Origin: Bacteroidia bacterium
GTDB lineage: Bacteria; Bacteroidota; Bacteroidia; Cytophagales; Cyclobacteriaceae
DNA length: 64,000 bases
Assembly: GCA_030432655.1 (NCBI GenBank)
Contig: JAUILA010000006.1
Span: 1-64,000 of the forward strand
Direction of reading: 5' to 3'
A model generated the notes under the pieces. The model did not search any database. It was not told the DNA's origin and worked only from the letters and a program-made list of their open reading frames with translations. The position numbers and the translations under genes were made by a program. Positions 54,359-62,606 of this stretch are shown here, one piece after another; position 1 is the first letter of the stretch, and the number at the start of each line of letters is the position of its first letter.

Positions 54359-55100
54359 GAACGCTGGTTGAGGAGGATGCATTGTATTTATCAAGACAGG
54401 CATTTAGCGCGTTACCTTCCAGGTGAACGCATTCGCAAAATTCATTGCATGAAAGCGGGTTTTCATCGTTTTCACATCTTTCCTGGCAGTCTTTTAAGGT
54501 GTTTGCAGGCCGAATTCCGAAAGAAAGGACCATAAGCAGCACAAGCAACATGGCAGCAAAGACGCCGGTGAAAAACTTGAGTGGAATCTGGCGTATGGAA
54601 GGTATCCTGGGAAATCCTGTCCGGACTTTATAAAGCGGGAGAATATGTTTCCATTTATGATAATCCCAGCAAAGCAGGTAAAGGTTGGCCAAAACCATTA
54701 AGGGTGAGGAGAGCAGTGATCCGTCAAACCGGACAGAAAGAGATAGCACACAAATATTAAGGATAATCGGGAAATAGATAAAAGCCCCCAGGGTAGTGGT
54801 TCTGGGTATAAGCAGCAGTGTGCCTGCGATGACCTGCATAATGCCTACGAATGTGTAATAAAAGCCTGTCTGGTAAAAGGCATCCAGAAAATGTCCCATC
54901 GGATGGAGGGCGTGAAGATCCGTGAATCGCTCTCCCAGGATCTTTACCATACCTGCGGGAATGAAGCCAAGTGCAAGCGCAAACCGCAAAAAAATCGCAA
55001 ATAAACGCATCCAGGTATTCTGGCGGGCGAGCTGATGCCAATTATCAAGAGTTATGGTCAGCCTGCTTTTCTCCTGTGGCTCCGGGTTGTATACCTCCAT
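54345..55100 (-). CDS. DoxX-like membrane protein with Cys-rich tail
   Basis: The 251-residue product has a DoxX-like membrane core (TMs near 25-45, 75-95, 105-125, 180-200), with FIPAGMVKILGERFTDLHAL in the first part. The C-terminal 45 residues hold six Cys spaced C-x3-C-x9-C-x3-C-x-C-x12-C, which is unusual and may bind metal or form disulfides. The stop overlaps the methyltransferase start by about 14 bases. Confidence 0.7.
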   Translation of the reverse strand: MEVYNPEPQEKSRLTITLDNWHQLARQNTWMRLFAIFLRFALALGFIPAGMVKILGERFTDLHALHPMGHFLDAFYQTGFYYTFVGIMQVIAGTLLLIPRTTTLGAFIYFPIILNICVLSLSVRFDGSLLSSPLMVLANLYLLCWDYHKWKHILPLYKVRTGFPRIPSIRQIPLKFFTGVFAAMLLVLLMVLSFGIRPANTLKDCQERCENDENPLSCNEFCECVHLEGNALNACLDKYNASSSTSVHEKQ

Positions 55101-55290
55101 AGTGGTTTCAAATTAATAGTACTTTGAAATACAAAGTTATAAATTACTATGAGACGCACAAGAACTCGTAAGGTTTGCAGCCATTTATTTCAGCTTCTGT
55201 TGGGAACAGGGTTATGGCTGCTTCGGGGATTCCTGGTTACTCGCCGATGGACATCTGCCATGGGTATCTATCGTGTAACTAAATCATGTC

Positions 55291-56118
55291 TTACTGGCAA
55301 TCGTACTTGAATGCGTATTTCTCTTCGGAAGTCAATGTTCCATATTCCTCATAGGTCCAGTGGATAGACGTGGGAAGTGAGTTATTATACGTATTTAGCC
55401 AGTATTCTCCGAAGGCCGGAAGGCTGGGAAGTTGATAATCTCCTATGGTCGGGTTATTTACCGAGAACCGGTTGGCAACCGAAATATCGTAGTTACCAAC
55501 GGGAAAACGGACGAAAGATCCCAATGGAAAGAAAGGCCGGTGATTTACCGCTTCCGCAAGGATCATGAACGGGTTAATGGATCTGTCATATTCATAAATG
55601 GAGTAATCAGTATAGATCACAGGCGACGTGCCATACTCGTTTATAAGATTACCATCGCTGTTGAAGGTGTAGTTATAGTTGAATTCCAGGGCAACCGTAT
55701 TGGTCAGGGGATCAAATTCCTGCGCTGTAATGTAATCCACTTGTCCGCCCGATGTGTAGTAAATCAGCAGCCGGTAATGCTCACCGCTCTGGTATCTGTC
55801 AATTTGCGATATCCCATCTAAGCCATGTTTGTATTCATAATATACGGTAGGCGTTGATCCTGCGCCAGGTAAATAATGATAGGCTGATATCAGCTGGTCT
55901 TTCTCGTCGTATTTGAGATCAACATGGCTGTCCGTCGCAACCATCTGGTCAAGCCGGTCTCCGGAATAGATCAGCTTATAGTACTGGCCTTCCCATAGAA
56001 AACCATATATCTTACATTTCTTGAATTCCGGATCACTGCATGAGGAAAGGAGAATGAGTCCGAGCAGCACCAGCGGTGTTAAATAAGTACGGAGATGATT
56101 GTTTGCAGGAAATTTCAT
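55291..56118 (-). CDS. Hypothetical lipoprotein
   Basis: The 275-residue product has a lipoprotein signal (LLGLILLSSC) and a mature region rich in Tyr/Asp with repeating Y.YD.KDQL.SA and D.NL.NEY turns, as in DUF4595-type or YD-repeat-like proteins. No firm family. Single-gene unit. Confidence 0.65.
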   Translation of the reverse strand: MKFPANNHLRTYLTPLVLLGLILLSSCSDPEFKKCKIYGFLWEGQYYKLIYSGDRLDQMVATDSHVDLKYDEKDQLISAYHYLPGAGSTPTVYYEYKHGLDGISQIDRYQSGEHYRLLIYYTSGGQVDYITAQEFDPLTNTVALEFNYNYTFNSDGNLINEYGTSPVIYTDYSIYEYDRSINPFMILAEAVNHRPFFPLGSFVRFPVGNYDISVANRFSVNNPTIGDYQLPSLPAFGEYWLNTYNNSLPTSIHWTYEEYGTLTSEEKYAFKYDCQ

Positions 56119-56261
56119 ATCAATCTGATTACTTGTTAGTTACAGTTGATATAAGATTGAAAAATGACAGAACTAAAGCAAGAAAAAATAAATATAAAAT
56201 GCTTAATATCAATTATTTAGATGAATCGGGAAGGCTGATTTCAAATTTGCATTGAATTAGC

Positions 56262-56801
56262 TTACTGATTTTTCATGTATTTGGCAGTGGATATTGACGC
56301 GATCCGGCCATTCGTAGGAATCATTTCCTGCCAGGTCCGGTTATAATGATCAATGACTTGCCGGGCGGAGAGTCCGGGACGGTCGGCAGTTGTATGTGCG
56401 TCATCAATCACCGTAATATTAAAGTCACGTCCAAGGGCAGATTTCACAGTGGCATCAACACAAAAATCTGTAGCGCACCCGGTAATAACCAATTCCTTCA
56501 CATTAAGTTGCTCAAGCAACTCTGAAAGTTTTGATTTGTAGAATGAATCATTGGCGGTTTTAGACACGACAAGATCATTTTCTTTTTGATCCAGGGAATC
56601 CAGAAATTCCCACTCGGGCGTATCCGGGAGACAAATCCCCTCTTTCGTGCCATCATGTTGGATCAACACTACCGGCTGTTGTGCTTTGCGAAACATTCCG
56701 GCCAATTGATTGATCCGATTCACTACCTCATCCGCTTCCCATCTGGGTGTTTTGTCGGTGAAGGAAATTTTCTGCATATCGATGATCAGTAGCGCTTTCA
56801 T
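56262..56801 (-). CDS. Isochorismatase-family cysteine hydrolase
   Basis: The 179-residue product has the D-K-C triad: Asp 8 in LLIIDMQK, Lys in VSKTANDSF, and the nucleophile Cys in TGCATDFCVDATVK. Substrates in this family range from isochorismate to nicotinamide and other amides; not settled here. Confidence 0.88.
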   Translation of the reverse strand: MKALLIIDMQKISFTDKTPRWEADEVVNRINQLAGMFRKAQQPVVLIQHDGTKEGICLPDTPEWEFLDSLDQKENDLVVSKTANDSFYKSKLSELLEQLNVKELVITGCATDFCVDATVKSALGRDFNITVIDDAHTTADRPGLSARQVIDHYNRTWQEMIPTNGRIASISTAKYMKNQ

Positions 56802-56845
56802 CGGTGGTGAAGATAGTCAGTGAATTGCAGAATACCTGTTAAATA

Positions 56846-58450
56846 TTATAAACGGGTAACCTTGTATATAAAATATATCTGATCGCTTTTTTCAGGATCA
56901 TACCGGATCGAATCCAGCAAACGCAGTCTCACCTCGTCGTTTTCGAAATTGCTTGATGAAATTGTATCACGTGTGAGTAAAACGAACTTCATTTCTTTTG
57001 GAAGGATGAATTGATTTTGGTTAACACGGATTGTGTCCACAGGCTTCCCTAATTCCAGGATCTGTTTCGGATTCATATTCTCCGAATAAAATGGCAGTGA
57101 ATATTCACTGGTCTGATTAAGTTCGGCAAAGCTCCGGAACTTCTGGTTATGATAAATTAATTCACCAGCATTAGGAAGCACTGTAAATGAGACGGATGTC
57201 ATCAGCAGAATCATGGCAAAAAAAGTAATATCCGGCCGTTTTTTTACCTGGGCAAAGCCAAATATCAATGCAATTGAGGCATAAAAAAGCATTGTCATTA
57301 ATCCGGCTGAGGATTTTAATTCCAGGACTGCCAGCATTCCTATACTGACGATGATCATGATTACAGAATTAATCGCGAGCACAATGCGGTCATAGCCAAT
57401 TAACTGGTTCTTTTTCCAATTGACATAAACTGAAGTGAGGTATCGGCCAATTATCAGCGACAGTGGTACCAGCACCGGCAGAAGATAACGTTCTTTTTTT
57501 TCGGACGGTATCGAAAGAAGTACGACCATCAGGATTATCCAGGAGAGCAGAAAATAATAATCTTTACGTTCAATTTTCCCTTTCATTTTAGGGATCAGTA
57601 AAGTTGCCAGCGCAAACACCGCCCAGACGCCTCCTATGTGGAACCAGAATCCCCAATAATGGTAAAACGGTCTTACATGACGGTCTGACCAGGCGGTTAC
57701 TTCTCTGTTCATTGTGGCGGCAAATGCTTCAGGCTGATGAAACCAGGCATAGACGGGCCATGCCAATCCGACAGCCAGCGCAATGCCCAGGGTGAGCAAT
57801 AGCGGTTTTTTGAATCTTCGGAAGACCGACCGGTCAGCAAAAAGTAACCACGCAATCAGGAAAGGCAGTAATAATGCATAGAATGCAACAGGTCCTTTAC
57901 TCAGAAACGAAAGGCCCATGAATATGCCGGCCAGCACATGATGAAGCATGGTATTCCCGGGGCTTTTCCAGGCTCTTATCAGGTGGTATATAGCTGCTGT
58001 CATCAGCGCATGGCAATAAATGTCCCACGTTGCCTGTCGTCCCATAAATATCAGGTAAAAGGAAGTGGCTGCGATACAAGCTGTAATGAATGATGTGAGA
58101 AGTTTGCGGGATAGTAATTCGGAAATGCCAAAAATATAAAGGACCATTAACAGAGCTGCCAGTGCGGATGGTATCCTGTGACTGGCCAGGTCGTTTACCG
58201 GCCGGTACTGAGCTACCACTGCATTGATCCAAGTTGGAAGAGGTGGTTTGGCCAGCCTCGGATAGTTGTTCATGGTAGGCAATAACCAGTTTCCCTTTTC
58301 AACCATTTCACGGGCAGTAATAAGGTTTCGTGCCTCCATTATATCGGGATAAATGTAGTCGCGATTTGTGAAAAGGTTCAGCGAGGAAATCAGGATCAGA
58401 ATGAAGATCAGGATCATTCTCCGGCCCTTGTCAGGCATGGTCATGTTCAA
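56846..58450 (-). CDS. ArnT/PMT-family glycosyltransferase
   Basis: The 534-residue product has about 12 TMs and a GT-C type N-terminus (DYIYPDIMEARNLITAREMV, NYPRLAKPPLPTWINAVVAQ), with the first-loop Asp/Glu of PMT/ArnT proteins. It probably uses a polyprenyl-phosphate sugar to modify lipid A or surface glycans. It overlaps the LpxB-N-like gene by 20 bases. Confidence 0.85.
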   Translation of the reverse strand: MNMTMPDKGRRMILIFILILISSLNLFTNRDYIYPDIMEARNLITAREMVEKGNWLLPTMNNYPRLAKPPLPTWINAVVAQYRPVNDLASHRIPSALAALLMVLYIFGISELLSRKLLTSFITACIAATSFYLIFMGRQATWDIYCHALMTAAIYHLIRAWKSPGNTMLHHVLAGIFMGLSFLSKGPVAFYALLLPFLIAWLLFADRSVFRRFKKPLLLTLGIALAVGLAWPVYAWFHQPEAFAATMNREVTAWSDRHVRPFYHYWGFWFHIGGVWAVFALATLLIPKMKGKIERKDYYFLLSWIILMVVLLSIPSEKKERYLLPVLVPLSLIIGRYLTSVYVNWKKNQLIGYDRIVLAINSVIMIIVSIGMLAVLELKSSAGLMTMLFYASIALIFGFAQVKKRPDITFFAMILLMTSVSFTVLPNAGELIYHNQKFRSFAELNQTSEYSLPFYSENMNPKQILELGKPVDTIRVNQNQFILPKEMKFVLLTRDTISSSNFENDEVRLRLLDSIRYDPEKSDQIYFIYKVTRL

Positions 58451-59081
58451 TCGAGTTAAAGCGGCTGAATGAATAGTGCAACTGCAGGTTACGTACGTAC
58501 ATGATCATTCCGGTAAACTGACCCAGGATCAGGACTGGATCCTGTCTGAAAACTCCGTAGAGCAGAATGAGTCCTGCCCCGGTAATGCTGACAATCCAGA
58601 AAACCGGTGGAAAAATGGATTCCTGTTTCCTTTCAGACCAGTACCACTGAAACAGAAACCGTGTGGCAAAAAGTACCTGCCCGGCAGAACCAAGAAAAAG
58701 GAGCCAGCCGGAAATATCTCGGTTATGTATAATAGCGTTCCAGTTATGCGTATTCCCAGAAAAAATCCAGATGAAAACAATCACAGGGATGAGATATGCC
58801 AGTTGCCTGATGACTAAATTGATTTTCTTCCAGTTGTTCTGCAACTGCAGGTTCCGGATATAGACAAAATAGGCGAGTAATTGTCCGGCAATAATTACAG
58901 CATCATTGCGCAGGACACCATAGATCATCAGTAACAATGATGCAATAATGCTCATTTGCCAGAAGATCACGGGGGATTGCACCTTTCCTGCCCTTTCTGT
59001 TTTTATCCATTGAATGAGCATTCTGGCGGAGAATAACAGCTGGGCTAATCCGCCGACAGCAAAAACCCAAATTTCTTTCAT
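58431..59081 (-). CDS. Membrane protein with two LpxB N-terminal-like domains
   Basis: The 216-residue product is a tandem of two LAB_N units: AQLLFSARMLIQWIKTERAG and GQVLFATRFLFQWYWSERKQ, each followed by further hydrophobic segments with LRND and FRQD turns. The family is found with lipid-glycan enzymes. It overlaps the GT2 gene by four bases. Confidence 0.85.
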   Translation of the reverse strand: MKEIWVFAVGGLAQLLFSARMLIQWIKTERAGKVQSPVIFWQMSIIASLLLMIYGVLRNDAVIIAGQLLAYFVYIRNLQLQNNWKKINLVIRQLAYLIPVIVFIWIFSGNTHNWNAIIHNRDISGWLLFLGSAGQVLFATRFLFQWYWSERKQESIFPPVFWIVSITGAGLILLYGVFRQDPVLILGQFTGMIMYVRNLQLHYSFSRFNSIEHDHA

Positions 59082-59824
59082 GCAATTTCTTTTTCCTTTG
59101 AGTAGGTTTTAATCATTTCCTTGTCAAAGATCTGATAGCGGAGATACCTTTTTTTCATCCAGATGAAAGCCAGCATGTCAATGAAAGGACCGGTCAGTCG
59201 GTTTCGTAGGTTATATTTTGACTTTCCGGCTTGTCGTTTAAAATGGCTTACCGTGACCTGGCGTACTTTTCCTCCCTGCATCTGAACCATGGCGGGTAAA
59301 AAACGATGAATCCCATCGAAAAAAGGAATATTCCGGGCAAAGCTTGTTTTGATAATTTTCAGCGGACAACACGTATCTTCAATATGATCACCGATCATGC
59401 GGCTTCTTACACGGTTGGCGATCCTGGATGACATACGTTTTATGAATTTGTCATGTCTTTCCGCCCGAATCCCGTTAACCATTTCACAGGTATCGAGGTA
59501 TTTAAAATAGCTGACAAAATCCATCGGGGAGGTTTGAAGATCGGCGTCAATGTATCCGGTCCATGTTGTAGTTACCTGATCAATTCCCGCTTTGATGGCA
59601 GCGCTCAGACCATTGTTTTTGGTTAGGGAGATCAATGAGTAACGTTCGTCATTGCGGATAAACTCTTTCATGATGGAGTAGCTCTTGTCCGTAGAGCCAT
59701 CATTAACAAACAGCACACGTACATGAGCGATATTTAAATCCAGGAATTCGTCCATCGCCTCTTTAAAACGAAGCAGGGAATCTTCCTCGTTGTATACCGG
59801 GACGATGATAGTGAGGTCATTCAT
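59078..59824 (-). CDS. Glycosyltransferase family 2 (DPM1-like)
   Basis: The 248-residue product has the GT2 signatures IIVPVYNEEDSLLRFKEAMD, FVNDGSTDKSYSIM, YIDADLQTSP (DxD-type). It probably makes a polyprenyl-phosphate sugar, which the ArnT-like protein then uses. Overlaps the HD gene by eight bases. Confidence 0.92.
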   Translation of the reverse strand: MNDLTIIVPVYNEEDSLLRFKEAMDEFLDLNIAHVRVLFVNDGSTDKSYSIMKEFIRNDERYSLISLTKNNGLSAAIKAGIDQVTTTWTGYIDADLQTSPMDFVSYFKYLDTCEMVNGIRAERHDKFIKRMSSRIANRVRSRMIGDHIEDTCCPLKIIKTSFARNIPFFDGIHRFLPAMVQMQGGKVRQVTVSHFKRQAGKSKYNLRNRLTGPFIDMLAFIWMKKRYLRYQIFDKEMIKTYSKEKEIA

Positions 59825-60440
59825 AAAGGTGGATGAGTTTTTCCAGTTTTTGAATATTCAGGTCGATATTCTTCTGTTTGAGATCTTCGAGGACCTGCTT
59901 TCCGTATTCGGTAAAATACGAGTGATTAATGAGGAAACTCAGGTTGTTCAGATACCACTTTGAATCAGGGATGTACTCCTTCTGGGAACTGATCTCCTCT
60001 TTTAATTTCAGGTTTACATGCCAGTAATTCTCATCTGAAAGGTGATACATATCCGCGTCACAGATAATTTTCTCCAGTTCATTTTCCGGATTCTGGGGGA
60101 TCCTTGTAGCCCTGATGCAGGCGGAGACTTTCCTTATTTTTTCTTCCGGGTAGTTCCAGGCACGCAGGCAATGCTGAGCAATCTCAATGCTCATTTGTTC
60201 ATGATTCTGATAATTATGTATGAATCCGGTATCGTGGAACCATCCTGCTATCTGCAGGATTTCCCTGTCTTCAAACCCGACGCCCTGTGCTACGCAGATA
60301 ATATTAACTGCTTTCACCACCTGGCGTGTATGTTCGATCGTATGGAAACGAATGCTTCCCGGCAACTGAAGATCGTAGAGATCCTCGACAAACTCCCTTG
60401 TCCTTATTAATATATGAGTATTCCCTGCAGCTCGTTCCAC
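59817..60440 (-). CDS. HD-domain phosphohydrolase
   Basis: The 207-residue product has the HD motif set: HTIEHTRQVVKAVNII (first His), IAGWFHDTGFIHNYQNHEQM (HD), and ICDADMYHLSDENY (final Asp). It is the first gene of the envelope-glycan operon. Substrate unknown; nucleotides or a lipid-linked phosphate are possible. Confidence 0.85.
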   Translation of the reverse strand: MERAAGNTHILIRTREFVEDLYDLQLPGSIRFHTIEHTRQVVKAVNIICVAQGVGFEDREILQIAGWFHDTGFIHNYQNHEQMSIEIAQHCLRAWNYPEEKIRKVSACIRATRIPQNPENELEKIICDADMYHLSDENYWHVNLKLKEEISSQKEYIPDSKWYLNNLSFLINHSYFTEYGKQVLEDLKQKNIDLNIQKLEKLIHLYE

Positions 60441-60538
60441 GGTAGTATGGTCCTTTTCAGTGTAAATTCTGAACCTATACGCAACCTGATGCTAAACGGT
60501 TGGTTAGCAAAAAACTTTTTTTCCGGAACCAACCATTT

Positions 60539-60560
60539 TCTGAGAACTTTCGTTCTGAGA
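60539..60560 (+). promoter_or_regulatory. Imperfect hairpin directly before the sigma factor start
   Basis: TCTGAGAAC pairs with GTTCTGAGA over a TTTC loop with one mismatch. Its 3' arm includes the GAGAGA purine run that would serve as ribosome-binding site. Confidence 0.35.
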
Positions 60561-60564
60561 GAGA

Positions 60565-61143
60565 ATTAATTCACAAAAAATCACAGACGAGGAATTATAT
60601 AACCTGATAAACGCCTGTAAAGAAGGCGACAGGCATGGCCAGGATCGGCTCTACCGGCATTATTACGGGTATGCCATGGGAGTTTGCCTGAGGTATAGCC
60701 GAAACCGGGAGGAAGCGCTTGAAATCGTAAATGACGGGTTTGTCAAGATTTTCACAAACCTGAAGAGATATAGTCACGGACACTCGTTTAAAAGCTGGCT
60801 CAGAAAAATTATGATCAACGCTTCCATAGATTATTTCAGAAGAAATGAGAAGCATTATCATTCACTGAATATCTCTTATGTTCAGCCTGAAGATTATGCC
60901 GAATCAGCGCTTGATAAGATTTCAGCAGATGAGATCATTGCACAGGTACAGCGCCTTCCTGCATCTTACAGGATGGTGTTTAACCTGTATGTTATCGAAG
61001 GATATAAACATGACGAAATCGCCAGTCTGCTGGACATCAGCACCGGGACTTCCAAATCTAACTTGTCAATTGCCCGCAGCAAGTTAAGAAAACTACTGTT
61101 GGGCGAACAAGGCGATCAACGTAAAGCGGATAGTAATGGATGA
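60565..61143 (+). CDS. ECF sigma factor with a non-canonical start
   Basis: The conserved ECF N-terminus DEELYNLINACKEGDRHGQD lies before the first ATG (60676), so ATG 60676 would remove region 2.1. The frame is open back to TGA 60556-60558 and holds no ATG, GTG or TTG. ATT 60565, preceded by GAGAGA, is the best candidate; CTG 60604 and ATA 60607 are too late. The 192-residue product has region 2 (to about 110, with FKSWLRKIMINASIDYFR) and region 4 (VQRLPASYRMVFNLYVIEGY, then HDEIASLLDIS). Its stop overlaps the next gene by eight bases. Confidence 0.8.
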   Translation: MNSQKITDEELYNLINACKEGDRHGQDRLYRHYYGYAMGVCLRYSRNREEALEIVNDGFVKIFTNLKRYSHGHSFKSWLRKIMINASIDYFRRNEKHYHSLNISYVQPEDYAESALDKISADEIIAQVQRLPASYRMVFNLYVIEGYKHDEIASLLDISTGTSKSNLSIARSKLRKLLLGEQGDQRKADSNG

Positions 61144-62509
61144 CAACAGGTTTGACGAAATAATAAAAGGGAAGGTGGGAGAATATGAATCCCGCGACTA
61201 TAACCCTGCCGACCTGGAAGCGTTTCATGCGCGGATGGCGGCTGCAGTGCATTATCCCTGGTATGTCAGATACCGAAGGGAAATGATCACTGCCGCTGCT
61301 ACCATCCTGATAGGTTCCCTGGTTGTTCTTGGCCAGGCCGTATTACACCGTAATTCAATGGAAGAATTATATGGCATGATCGGTGAGCTCAGAAAGCAAA
61401 ATGATCAATTGCAGGAATCTGTAACAAATCTCCGGGATCATCAGCCCGCTAAGGATACAGTTCGTATTACCGAATACCGGGAGGCTCCTAACCAGTATAT
61501 TCAAAGACTGGCCGATCAGGTTGCCCTGCTTCAGGCACGGCTTGAAGTGAGGGATCAGACGACTCTTCCTGAAACGAATGAATCAGTTCAGCTTGTATTT
61601 GCCGGTTCACTGGAATCCATTCCTGAGGAAACGCTGAAATCGCTTCGGCGTGATCACAATGTACTGGAAGAGTCGGGCAACCTGTTCCTTCTGATTGATC
61701 GTGAATCCATCATGGAGCGTGAACCGGAATACCTCGCAAGAAGAAATAACCTGCATTCTGAAATTGAGCTTCCGGAATATATTTTTATTATTGACAGCAT
61801 AAAACCGGACTTACATGTCAAAGTCGCCACGCGCTCACGGGAAAAAACAGTAAAAATTCCGGTCAGACAACTCCGCGAAATGGAAGGAGATCGTTATTCC
61901 GGCGGTATTGGGATAGAATTAGGACCCTCGGCGGACATCTATCGCTCATTTTACTCGGTGGGCCACGGAGAGGCCGCTTTCGGCGTAGGAATGCTGGCCA
62001 ACTTCATAACATCTCCGCGTCTGAGTATCGAATCGGGCGCATTATTTAATATGACGCGAAACTATACAGGTCCGGATGAAACCAGTAAACTTAATTTGCC
62101 TCCTGCCGACTCCGATTACGGGGATTTCAATGGAATTGAAATGACTTCCTGGTTCATGGAATTACCTGTCAGTTTAAAATACCGTTACAGGATTTCTGCG
62201 ACTAATCATCTTGTAGGCGGAATAGGATTGTCAGCGTACCTGTACACCAGGCAGGAATTTGAATATATGTATGATTATGAAGTAGGAGGAGGCTTGATTG
62301 CACCCATCGAAAAAAGTATTTATGAACGGGATCCGGCCTTGTATTTCGGATCAGCCAATTTGTCGCTTGGCTTAAGCTCCAATCTTAAAAACGGAAAGAG
62401 ACTTGAAGCAAATGTATTCTACAAAAAGAGCCTTTCACAACTTGGAAGGGAAGAGTCAGACGCCGGTTTCCTGGGAATCAGAACCTCCTATATGTTTTCT
62501 GTCCGTTAG
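61136..62509 (+). CDS. Inner-membrane-anchored, coiled-coil, beta-barrel-like protein beside the sigma factor
   Basis: The 457-residue product starts with about 45 cytoplasmic residues (anti-sigma-like, DEIIKGKVGEYESRDYNPAD), one TM (52-72, MITAAATILIGSLVVLGQAV), a coiled coil (77-140), a middle domain (140-260), and a C-terminal 190 residues that look like an outer-membrane beta-barrel (alternating strands, final aromatic-rich GIRTSYMFSVR, OMP_b-brl type). One chain with both inner-membrane and barrel-like parts is unusual. Its place behind the sigma factor suggests an envelope sensor that controls it. Confidence 0.7.
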   Translation: MDDNRFDEIIKGKVGEYESRDYNPADLEAFHARMAAAVHYPWYVRYRREMITAAATILIGSLVVLGQAVLHRNSMEELYGMIGELRKQNDQLQESVTNLRDHQPAKDTVRITEYREAPNQYIQRLADQVALLQARLEVRDQTTLPETNESVQLVFAGSLESIPEETLKSLRRDHNVLEESGNLFLLIDRESIMEREPEYLARRNNLHSEIELPEYIFIIDSIKPDLHVKVATRSREKTVKIPVRQLREMEGDRYSGGIGIELGPSADIYRSFYSVGHGEAAFGVGMLANFITSPRLSIESGALFNMTRNYTGPDETSKLNLPPADSDYGDFNGIEMTSWFMELPVSLKYRYRISATNHLVGGIGLSAYLYTRQEFEYMYDYEVGGGLIAPIEKSIYERDPALYFGSANLSLGLSSNLKNGKRLEANVFYKKSLSQLGREESDAGFLGIRTSYMFSVR

Positions 62510-62606
62510 ATTAATTGGTTCGGGAAAGCGCTCATTTTCAGAAAGATAATCGCACAAGGGAAAAATTATTCTTACCTTGAATATAAGCTAAATAAAATTC
62601 CGGCTT

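Noticed and set aside
56846-58450. Dedicated antibiotic-resistance ArnT
   Set aside because: The arnBCAD genes for aminoarabinose are absent; only a general GT-C role is supported.
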